The translations under genes and the position numbers were made by a program. A DNA stretch of 35,000 nt from Mesostigma viride (Eukaryota; Streptophyta; Mesostigmatophyceae; Mesostigmatales; Mesostigmataceae), in the NCBI GenBank assembly GCA_009746045.1, contig RPFO01000392.1:242690-277689 (forward strand). Reading direction: 5' to 3'. Under the pieces are notes generated by a model. It saw only the letters and a list, made by a program, of their open reading frames with translations. It was not told the DNA's origin and did not search any database. Positions 21,701-30,200 of this stretch are shown piece after piece. The first letter of the stretch is position 1; every line of letters starts with the position of its first letter.

Positions 21701-22268
21701 GACCGACATGGACGGCTGGAATGTGGGAGGTGCTCGGATGAAGCTCCACAAACTGGGGGAGCCAGTGCAAAGGAACCCAAACGGACAAGGGGGGCACGCA
21801 GGGACGCGACTGAACAGACTACAGGCAGAGAGGACGATGATGGGAAGGAGACTGAAGCTGCGAGACATTTTTGCCGTCGAGTCCTACTCTGGTGATGAGT
21901 CCCACGATCCAGATCATCCATATTGGCTAGCGGAAGTCTTGCAGGAGCCTTATCAGGTGGCCGCTACTTTCGTGAGGCGAGTGGCCGACAGAAACGGCAA
22001 GGTCGATAGGGAGTTGTTCCGTAAGGGACAATGGGTGGTGGGGGTGCGCTACTGGGACAGATTTCCGGGTATGGCGACGATGTTCAAAATGGACGCCGAT
22101 GCGCAAGCTGAACAGCCAAACTTGGTCAATTGCTACCTGTGCATGGACGCGGGGTTCGAACACACCATTGTTGTCAACCCAGCTAACAATCGCCAGGCCA
22201 TCTTGACCATTCCGACAGACGTCGAGAAACGGCTCACGAACTTGGCCAAGAAGAGACCTGTTGAGTAG
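18783..22268 (+). CDS. Transposase-like protein (DDE/RNase H-type), split by introns and a frame change
   Basis: The gene is read as 18783-19695, then, after a frame change, from about 19748 to 20416, 20570-21373 and 21537-22268 (stop TAG). The N-terminal part has an LPTEVIALIQ helix followed by DDNLTRASPNMKD, and a Cys/His cluster (CACQHH, then CECGPECHACDHG, about 19885-19990). The core has DYAENYQS (Asp codon 20828), WSDNCSMQFKS (Asp 21086) and EQHGKGEVDGAGGTVK (Glu 21209, Asp 21215), spaced like the acidic triad of a DDE nuclease. A Cys-rich segment (CYCGGAC) and a C-terminal domain with YWLAEVL and VGVRYWDR follow. I recall the same D-AENY / SD-C-QFK / HGK-DG-GG-K layout in abundant transposon-derived proteins of cnidarians and other eukaryotes, but the superfamily name is uncertain. 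The start is unresolved: 18783 is the first Met of the open frame and ATG 18918 is an alternative. Confidence 0.7.
19696..19747 (+). other. Frame change at G-rich tract: frameshift or tiny intron
   Basis: The frame open from 18783 runs into GGGAGG repeats and a stop at 19731-19733. The conserved protein continues in another frame from about 19748. A run of 13 G lies at 19703-19715. A GT at 19696 and AG at 19747 would excise 52 bases but give the wrong frame. A homopolymer length error or a real frameshift is the simpler explanation. Confidence 0.55.
20417..20569 (+). other. Intron 1 of transposase-like gene, with 72-bp duplication
   Basis: CCAGAG|GTAATT at 20417 and TTTCTACAG at 20569 bound 153 bases, phase 0 and a multiple of three, with no stop inside, so retention would keep the frame. 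Bases 20402-20473 and 20474-20545 are a 72-bp tandem duplication, so the donor CCAGAGGTAATT occurs twice. Each copy has GTTGCGCCCCAAGGCGTTTC, a variant of the upstream palindromic motif with a different centre. The Phe/Val/Gly-rich translation of this part is unlike the flanks. Confidence 0.7.
21374..21536 (+). other. Intron 2 of transposase-like gene, with palindromic motif
   Basis: CCCGAG|GTAATT at 21374 and GACGCGCAG at 21536 bound 163 bases, phase 0. Removal joins EFPE to VLPYSPGRGEIKGVK in the frame that carries the C-terminal domain. The intron holds AGTTACGCCGGCCGTCGTT at 21406 and GTGCAAATC near its end, both also found in the tandem array at 18218-18771. Confidence 0.8.
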
Positions 22269-23143
22269 GCCAGCTCGCCCGGGCTTGGTTGGACGAGGTG
22301 GACAGCCTTGAGAGCACGTGCTTCGTTGTGAGCACTTGCCTTTCAGCCGTGATTTGCAAACGAGTTCCTTGTCCTGAATTGTAAAGCTCGATTCATGCTC
22401 TTTTAAGGAAGTGTATAATATTATCCAGATCATGTATATATTTAGATCTAGACCTGAGTTCAAATAACATTTCTTAGAGGGCTGAGATGCGCGAGGTCCA
22501 GCATACATGTATATATCCATGGAGACATGTTACAAACTCAAATGTTTCATTGTACGTACCACTAGCTCGTCGACGGGGGTATCCCATGTAATGTATGATT
22601 TATGAATTAATTAATCGCTTAATTGTACAATTTAAATGGATCATGAACTTGTCAAGTGGCCTAATTTGGTTTATTTGGTTCATCATTTATTGATGTCAAT
22701 CATTCTTAATTGAATCTCGAGCAATAGCAATCATGAAGCACATCCTAATCATGTGATTCGCATAATGAGAATAGGCAACAAGTGCTAAGTACTTTGAGGA
22801 ATGCGGGGTTGGTCAGGTTATTATAGAGCTAGAGCTACAAACGGCACATATATTGCAAACTTTGCGCTCCAGGCATGGAATTTCAAAAGTACCAAAATTG
22901 GAGCAGTAGATGTTGGGGACGCCCAAGGGCGGATGGTGTACTATCAAGACAACAAGCCATCCTGGCACCATGCAAGCAAGAATAAGCCCATAGCAGGGCA
23001 AAGCAAGGGTAGGAGGTTACTCATCTGCACAAGGCTGGCTTGATGTCCACCAGCAGGCAGGAACCAGCACTGCGTCAGGAGCAGGCACCAGCATTACAGA
23101 TACTCGTCACTTGGGCGTCCCCAAGTCACCAGAGTCGCCAGCG
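22269..23143. other. AT-rich 3' flank of transposase-like gene
   Basis: No convincing gene. TGTAA at 22380, 112 bases after the stop, matches the poly(A) signal usual in green algae, but the organism is not proven to be one. The stretch 22560-22760 is AT-rich with ATTAATTAATCG and repeated ATCATG words. Confidence 0.45.
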
Positions 23144-23277
23144 GCCACCATGCAGTGCTTGCAGTCGCCACCACGAGTGCTCTCAGGCCCCACCATGAGT
23201 GCTGGTAGTCGCCACCAGGAGTGCTGGCGCTCGTCACCATGAGTGCTTGCAGTTGCCACCAACAGCACTAGTCCACT
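23144..23277 (+). repeat. Minisatellite, 22-23 bp unit, about six copies
   Basis: GCCACCA or a close variant starts at 23144, 23167, 23189, 23211, 23233 and 23255, followed by GAGTGCT and a variable GC-rich tail. The period is 22-23 bp. No frame is conserved across units. Confidence 0.75.
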
Positions 23278-25140
23278 ACCAGGGTACTCTCCAACGTAGC
23301 CTCCATGCACCATGCCCGCCATAGACATGTTTCCAATCCCCCACTGGCCTCAAGCCCCCAAGAGGCTACTGCCACCACGCCCAATCAGCGTTGGACCACC
23401 CCCACATGTGGGTATCCAACACAGCTGTTGCCTGACTGTACAACCAAGACTAGCTGCTTGCGCCGATCACGCTATGGGGAAGTGACTAAGCTGCTTTATG
23501 GAGGCCTGGGACGGACACCAATGAGCCTGGCTCCAGAAGTTGCTTGGAAGAAGGACCACATGCTGTCAACTGCCCGGACTAAACGTCAATCAGGCTGCAG
23601 GAAGGAGCCAGCACTCTTCACTATGGCACTCAGAAAACTGCCTAGTAGGCAAGCCACAGACTGCCAACCTATTAAGATAGCAGACTCGAACAGGGCTACT
23701 ACCAAGTGCCAGGTAGCCAGAACTCCTAAGCCGGAGGAACACAAGGGCCTGAGGTTGTCCAACAGCCAGCAGAATTGCCCAAAAATCGAAAAAATGGGCC
23801 TAAAAACGCCTTGACCAGTGTCAAAAATTCTGATCTGAGAACTATATCAGATATATTCACAGATAAGAACTATGACAGCAGCCCTGGTGTCCATACTTGC
23901 TGTCCTAGTGCACCTCCTAGGCCCAACAGGGACCATCTGCCAACAAGCAGTGGTAACCATCCTGTCCTGGGAGAAGTAAATGCGTGGTCACAATGGTCTG
24001 GCGCAGGTAAGGGCCCCAACTGGCAAGTGACCCACACCCCACTTGTAAAGGGACATTGTCAAGCAAGTGGTCCACCCCCTCTGGGAACATGTGTCAAAGG
24101 ACACCGTCTAGCAAGTGGGCAACCCATGCAAGAGACACCTGGCAACTCATGGGTGCACGTGTGATACCCTCTAGGGGACAACCCACTGCAGGTATCCCGA
24201 TGTCCCCTGATGTGGTGGCATCTACCATGCCATACGCCTCCATGATAGCATCTGGCACCCTTTTGGCAGACCTGGGATATCCACTCCCCCGCAGAAATTT
24301 TCTCAGGGTAACTAGACACAGCTGTCCCAGTATGATAGTGGAAACCCCGTAAATGCTGTTGTTCTGCCCTGGCATGTGTGATGCCGTCTGGAAATTACAT
24401 TGCAGACATCCAGGATGTCCACTCCCCCGCAAAAAATTGCTCAGGGTAACCAGACGTAGCTGCCACCAATCTGGACAACTCCTAGGGAGCTCGCCCTACC
24501 CATAGTACCATGATGCTAGTGGGAACAACACAAATGCCGTTGTTCTCCTCCCCACCAAAACCAAACCACCATACACGTGGGAGGAACCAAAGCTCAACCT
24601 AGAACGCCTCCACTGTCATGATGCTCAACAAGAAAAGGAAGAGTTTCCCCCACAACTGAAACAAATGTTTGGCGACGCGTGAATTAAGGACGTGCCACAG
24701 TCCTTAAACAGCAAGGGTAGGCTGCCCATGCACCGAAGAAAAGGATCCTGAAAGATTGTCAAGTGAGTGCAAAAGGAACCTTGCGTAAAAAAGGCAGCCA
24801 TGAATCCCTACTGTCCGCTCATCCGGAGCCACCCTCAAAAGACACGAGGTGTAACCTGAGCCACACCGTAAAAATGTCGTCAAAGAAAAGCAGCACCGGG
24901 AAAAAAAAACAACCTTAGACGGCGACGTCGTCAGGCGGTCGCGGTGGTGGTCGTGCGTGCAGCCGCAACCCGGAAACCGGGTGATAGGTGCCGTCGGCAG
25001 CAACATTGCGTCGGCTCAGCCATAACCCGTAGCGCCATGTCGGCCTGGCCGAAAACAGAGCCTGCAGGGAAAAAAGACAGCTCCTAGCAGGATTCTGGAG
25101 CCGGACCTGCTGAGCTACTGGCCCAACACTCCGCATGGCC
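23278..25140. other. Unassigned region with diverged short repeats
   Basis: The longest frame is 23305-23814 (169 codons, plus strand, Lys/Arg/Thr-rich). It has no domain that I recognise and I do not call it a gene. Two repeats are visible. First, units of about 48 bp around AAAGGGACATTGTCAAGCAAGTGG (24049) and AAAGGACACCGTCTAGCAAG (24096). Second, a diverged duplication in which TCCACTCCCCCGCA, CTCAGGGTAAC and AATGCYGTTGTTCT recur (24280-24360, again 24418-24545). The sequence may be a decayed mobile element, but nothing diagnostic remains. Confidence 0.5.
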
Positions 25141-25175
25141 CTGCTCGAAACGTAGCAACACTTGCGTAATGCTAA

Positions 25176-25183
25176 TATATAAA
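25176..25183 (+). promoter_or_regulatory. TATA box of tentative two-exon gene
   Basis: TATATAAA is followed 74 bases later by an ATG (25257) and then a consensus donor. The spacing suits a TATA promoter with a short 5' leader. Confidence 0.45.
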
Positions 25184-25256
25184 GATGTTTGGAGCTAGGC
25201 AGAGACGGCGGCGTCAGCAGCCACGACAGACAGGGCGGTGGTCGGACTTCAGCACG

Positions 25257-26936
25257 ATGCGGCCAGCCAGCCGAAAGCCCGTAAGTAAGGACGCTTGTCA
25301 ATGAAATATTGCACGAATTTAAAGAAAGGGACGGTGACTTAGTGGTGCGTTAATAATGGCTTATGCAACACCCTTTTCTAGGGAGAGGTGAAGGAGAAGA
25401 AGGTCGCCCACACCTGGTTCCGTAGGGATGAAGGTGATTGTGTAACCCGCCTCACTTCAGTCATAGAAGTACGATTGAAATTAAGTTGACGCCGTGGAGT
25501 ATGAGTAGTTGTCTCAGCACCTTCCCTAGCAATGGGTTCCAGAGATGATGACGGATCTCCCAAACCTTGATTAGTAGGGGGTAAAGGTGATTGTGTCTTC
25601 GAACTACTCATACTTCCACATGGAGTCGCGATCGTCTGCCTAGTAGAGACAACGGTTACGGCTGACTTCTAGTGTTACAGAGCAAGACAGTCACATCAGG
25701 ATGTGTCTCAGTCTGTAACACCGTAAGTTTTCCGCAACTCTATGAATCTTCTCGGATGACAGACATCTGATCAACGTTGTACTACCCGGAAGGTTGCGAC
25801 TTCAAGAGAAACACCAAAGTAGAGATCCTCCGATACCAATGTAACGACTAAAAATGATCATCAACATCATCCACAGTCCAATATGAAAGATCTTTTACCT
25901 GGGTTGCTTTCCTGAGTCGCAGAACTTCAAGTATCCGAGCAACGTTGAGATGGAAATTCCACAGCACGTGATTTAGGGAATCACAACCCCTTGTAGACAC
26001 AAAGACAAGCTCGTGTATAGACGGCCTCTGTGGAACTGAAGGTCGTCTATAGCCAAGGGGCTCTTATGGATTGGACAACAAAGCCAAGCTTTATTATACC
26101 ATGGTGAATCAAAACCAACGTAGCAACAATGGCGACCCCACGTCCTTGATATCGACGTGCTTGTCGAACTTGCTCCAACCTTAGCCTGAAGAGAACCAAT
26201 CAGAACCATGGGATTCTATACAAGATCTTCGTATCCATCCTAGTCACACAGAACAGAACAACACCACACACAGCCTGGCAGAATCTTTCCATGAGATCCT
26301 AAATCTGTCGTAAGCACTGAAGTCCCAAAGGAGCATTTAAGACTCAATAGTACCAACTAACAAACTACAACCCCACGTGGATCAGGCCACGACCAATGAG
26401 GGCTCCTATCAGTAGTATCAGCCAACAAACTACAACCCTACGTGGATCAGGCCACGACCAATGAGGGTTCCTATCAGTTGGTTGACAAAGTATCAGCTCC
26501 AAGTACCGTCGTCTTAGAAACCTCATAACTTTCTCAATACTGATCCAAAAGTCCTCAAATAAAAGCCAAACATTCACAAAACAAAGGATGTAACAACAAA
26601 GTCATTTTTGCTTGTTACACATACCAGGGTCCCCGAATGGGTAATATACAGAAGTTGTGCAAGCGTCCAACCCTTCATAAGTGGGCCGCCCGGGTTCGAC
26701 GGCATTCCATGTGGACTGATAAGCTTACACCACCACGGTCGTGGGCTCCACGATATCAAGGCCCGCCAGGCCCGGTCGAATTTCCCCCGGCGTGGCCTCA
26801 GCCGTGGTGGCTGCAATGGATGCCAGATGGAACTTCACTCATGGACGTCGGTCTGATGTATGCGCGGGAGTTTTTTGATCCACGTGGTAGGCAGGGAAGC
26901 CCCAGCATACCAGTTATTAGGTACCACACCGTATGA
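25257..26936 (+). CDS. Tentative two-exon gene, ~102-residue Pro/Trp-rich protein
   Basis: Exon 1 is 25257-25280 (MRPASRKP), ending at the consensus donor GTAAGTAAG. Exon 2 would be 26652-26936, after the acceptor ATATACAG, opening KLCKRPTLHKWAARV and ending with TGA. Both junctions are phase 0. The exon 2 peptide has an ordered look, with basic residues first, then GPPGPVEFPPAWPQPWWLQW and MDVGLMYAREFFDP. It could be a small organelle-type protein, but I recognise no family. The intron (25281-26651) would contain a minus-strand retrotransposon fragment, a natural place for one to be tolerated. The acceptor lacks a strong pyrimidine tract. Without transcript data this remains a hypothesis. 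Confidence 0.4.
25378..25611 (-). pseudogene. Start of gag-like frame of LTR retrotransposon, truncated
   Basis: From ATG at 25611 the minus strand encodes 77 codons (MSSSKTQSPLPPTNQGL at the start), Ser/Thr/Pro-rich and polar, as the first residues of Gag often are. The frame stops at 25378 and no capsid, protease, integrase or reverse transcriptase follows. Two related stretches, ACACAATCACCTTTACCCCC and ACACAATCACCTTCATCCC, show an internal duplication. Its place downstream of an LTR and primer site, on the same strand, is the main evidence. Confidence 0.4.
25825..25839 (-). other. Primer binding site, Met-tRNA type
   Basis: Directly after the LTR end, the minus strand reads TTGGTATCGGAGGAT. 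Plant and algal LTR elements primed by initiator Met-tRNA typically have TGGTATCAGAGC here, so the match is close but imperfect. Confidence 0.55.
25840..26619 (-). mobile_element. LTR of a retrotransposon (780 bp), minus orientation
   Basis: On the minus strand the segment begins TGTAACAAGC (26619) and ends GTCGTTACA (25840), so it has TG...CA ends inside a 6-bp inverted TGTAAC/GTTACA. A Met-tRNA-type primer site and a short gag-like frame follow on the same strand. AATAAA lies inside (26095-26090) and there is a 65-bp tandem duplication in the upstream half, as often seen in U3 regions. No second LTR or polymerase is in the window, so the element is a fragment. Opposite orientation is disfavoured because no primer site follows 26619. 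Confidence 0.6.
26359..26488. repeat. 65-bp tandem duplication in LTR with G-box
   Basis: Two copies, 26359-26423 and 26424-26488, both with AACAAACTACAACC, GATCAGGCCACGACCAATGA and TCCTATCAG. The first holds CCACGTGG, a full G-box. The second has CTACGTGG and keeps only the ACGT core. Duplicated U3 enhancers are common in LTR elements. Confidence 0.75.
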
Positions 26937-27249
26937 ACGAGCAATTCTTACTGTATTGCTTCTGCTGCCGTCTGTCAGAGCTTATTCTTAGCTCCGCGGT
27001 CTACAGTAAGTAATATTCTTAATTACCTCCCCACCAGCCTTCAAGCGCGGGCTCACCGCTCAAGTGACAAGTGTGGTGGCCTCGGTATGTACGCATAAGA
27101 TATGAAGTACTAAGATAGCACAACGTGCCCACAGCAGTGCGCAGGACAGGGTATGGCGTCGTCGATGGAAATGGAATTATTGTGAGTGCCTTTGTAGTAC
27201 CTGTTCGTCATGTTATAATAGCTGATGTAAGAAATCTTTACATTTGACA

Positions 27250-30200
27250 ATGGCGATGAAACAGACCACCGCAATTATTGGCTTCTTTATCCTGGTGGCC
27301 TTCCTCGGGTGGCTTCACATCGAGCGTCAGAAGTTGAGCGAGCAGTCCCGCGCTCTCAGGCGGGAGATGGAGGCTCTTAACGAACGTGGAATGCAGAAAG
27401 ATCTTGAAATGTTAGGTTGGCCCCAACAGGGTTTCGCCGGTAAATCCAAACAAGAAGAATGCAAGGACGAGATGTCCGCAACCCGGTGCTCGTGGCGGGC
27501 AGACCGAGGAGACTGCACGGGAGAGGTGGAATTCATGATGAAGAATTGCAGGTTTACGTGCAAGCTTTGTGATGGCCTCCCAAGCCCGGAGGCCTCCTCC
27601 TCTGAAGACACCTCGGAGTGCAAGGATCTCCACGCGAAATGCGAGGTGTGGGCGTTGGCCGGCGAGTGCCAGTCCAACCAACTGTACATGGTGGGCTCGC
27701 CGACGGTCAAGGCCCATTGCCCTGCCGCGTGCGGAAAATGCGAATCCCCGCAGCCGAGCGGTGGCGAGCCTGTGCTGTCCGATCGGCCAACTCCGGACGA
27801 ATCCCGGGAGAGTCCGATTGACGCCACCGAGGCCAAGGACAAGCCGTCCGCCGAGTCCGACGACGCCGAGGACTCCGGCGGGGAGGCCAAGCCGGCGGCT
27901 GCCGAGGAGGAGCCGTGTGCGGACCTGAGCCCCAACTGCCACGACTGGGCGCGCAAGGGCGAGTGCGAGCGCAACATCCCATTCATGATCGGCGACGACA
28001 AGTTTGCCGGCCAGTGCAAGGAGTCGTGCGGGATTTGCGACGGGAAGGGCCGGCCGTTCGTCCCCGCCGCGTCCGCCAGCGCAACAACGGACCACAAGCT
28101 GGTCCTCGCGACGAGCTACAAGTGGCCCGACCGCTCCGAGGCCACCGGCACGGTCTGCGTGGGCCATTCCCGGGTCCCCTGCATGAAGAAGCTGCACACC
28201 CTGGACGTGGAGCGGGTCACTAGCACCGACCGCTCCCGCGTCCCTGGCACGGGGGGCCCCACAGGGTGCACCGAGGCGTGGGCGACGCTCCTCTCCCACG
28301 ACCGCGAGCTGGCCGGTGTGCTCGTCCTCATCTACACCATCCGCACGCACGCGACGGTGGACCGCGACATCGTCGTCTTCATCACCGACGAGGTCAGCGC
28401 GTGGGTCATCCAGGAGCTCAAGGAGATGTGCGTGGTCATCAAGCACGTCGTGGCCCCCTTTGACGCGGAGACGCACGTCGGCTTTGTCAAGATCGCGTTC
28501 TGGCTCACGGTCGAGTACACCAAGATCGTGTATGTGGAGAACACGGTCTGGTTCCGGGCGGATCCCTCCTCGCTGTTCAACTACGCGCCGATCGCCACGC
28601 TGCACGCGGCGCCGCACGTGCGCGTGGTCGCGGACGTGTTCAACCCGCACCTCTTCTCCTTCAAGCCGGGCCGGCAGACGTTTTTCGACATGCTCGCCAA
28701 GGTGGGTGCGGCAGCTCAAGGGGGTTGGCTCGCAAAGGTGGGCGGCTGGGGTGCAACATTTTCACAATCCAAAACCCTTTTTCTTCACAATCCAGCAAAG
28801 GGGGTTGCCGTGTGAAGCCGTCGGGGGGCAGCGCATCTCCCTCTACAGGATAGTGGGTACGTTGGGGGCTGGACGGGTATTCCTGGACAATGTGGCCAAG
28901 GTGGGGTGTGGAAGCTAGAGTTCAGGCGGGTGTGGCCAAGGTGGGGTGTGGAGGCAAGAGTTCACAAGTGAGCAGCATGGCGAGCGGGTGTACAATGAAA
29001 CCGTGTATGGACCAACAGATGCACTTTACATGCTGGCAATGTAGGTGTAGAAGTAGAAAGGTTAGACGTGGGCAGTGTACTAGTGGGCAGTGTACAAATA
29101 CAAAACGGGGTGCAGGGAATCGCATGCGTTGAAGGGCACCCTCTATTGTTGGACACACTACCCAACGTGGGTGGCGGAGTGTAGCTATGCACACGTTGCG
29201 GGGCAGTCAGATGTTCTATCGCCTTTGCATTCCCCTGCATTAGGGGTGGTGGGTGCAGCAGGGTAGGGGTAAGAGCGGTGCGTCTGGGTGTGTGAGGGTT
29301 GGCCGTGTGTGCCAGCGGGAGCGGTGACGTCACCTGGCATTACCCTGTGTTAGCAGTCAGCACACATGGGTGTGCTGCCATGGTGGGCATGCCTCCGTGG
29401 ACTGTGATAGGTCCGTTTCGCCAAAGGGTAAAGTAGACTGCGCAGAAGGGTAATACCGGCAGCTCATGACACCGTGCAATGGCACGCGTGGCCTGAGGGC
29501 TAGTGTCCACTCACAGTGCACGCATGGTCATGTCCGCACGCATGGTGATGTCCACTGGTCATGTCGCTCTTTCTCCAAGGCAAGGCTTTCTCGACCTGCC
29601 CTTGATAGCGACCCTCCCCATGCTGGCCCTGCCCCAATGTATACTCCTTCATTTTTCATTCTACCCGCCCACCCTCGCCCCTCCCCTCAGGTGGGATCGC
29701 TCGACTCGCTCGAGGTGGTGGGCGAGACCACGGTGCACAGCGACCGCCTCTTCTTCAGTGCCTACTTTGACACGTGGACGGTCATCCCCAACGTCGAGAC
29801 GGAGCGCATCGACAACCTGGTTACCTCGATCCTGGCCGAGACGCTGTCCACACACGCGCGCTCGATGATCCGGGAGATGCCGCCGCACGCCAAGTACTAC
29901 TCGCTCAACTACCAAGCGCTCAAGGGCAAGGGCGTGCACAACGACATTGAGGTCATGCCCTGGATGCCCGCGTGGAGGATCCCCTGCGCGTGGCCCTGCC
30001 GCTACCGCCGGCTGCACCACCTGTACGAGGCGGTCATGCAGGTGGGTGGGTGGGTGGGTGGGTGGGTGGGTGGGTGGGTGGGTGGGTGGGTGGGTGGGTG
30101 GGTGGGTGGGTGGGTGGGTGGGTGGGTGGGTGGGTGGGTGGGTGGGTGGGTGGGTGGTGGGTGGGTGGGTGGGTGGGTGGGTGGGTGGGTGGGTGGGTGG

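Noticed and set aside
22140-22160. tRNA B-box-like GGGGTTCGAAC
   Set aside because: It lies inside the transposase-like coding sequence, and no cloverleaf can be drawn around it.
26637-26936. Stand-alone gene starting at ATG 26637
   Set aside because: No promoter signs in front of it other than the LTR. The spliced model with 25257 explains it better.
27244-27249. TTG as start of the membrane protein
   Set aside because: ATG at 27250 is in frame two codons later, in a favourable context, and eukaryotes rarely start at TTG.
27412-28719. 435-codon minus-strand frame
   Set aside because: Shadow of the GC-rich first exon of the ShKT-GT8 gene. The plus strand shows clear domains and splice sites.
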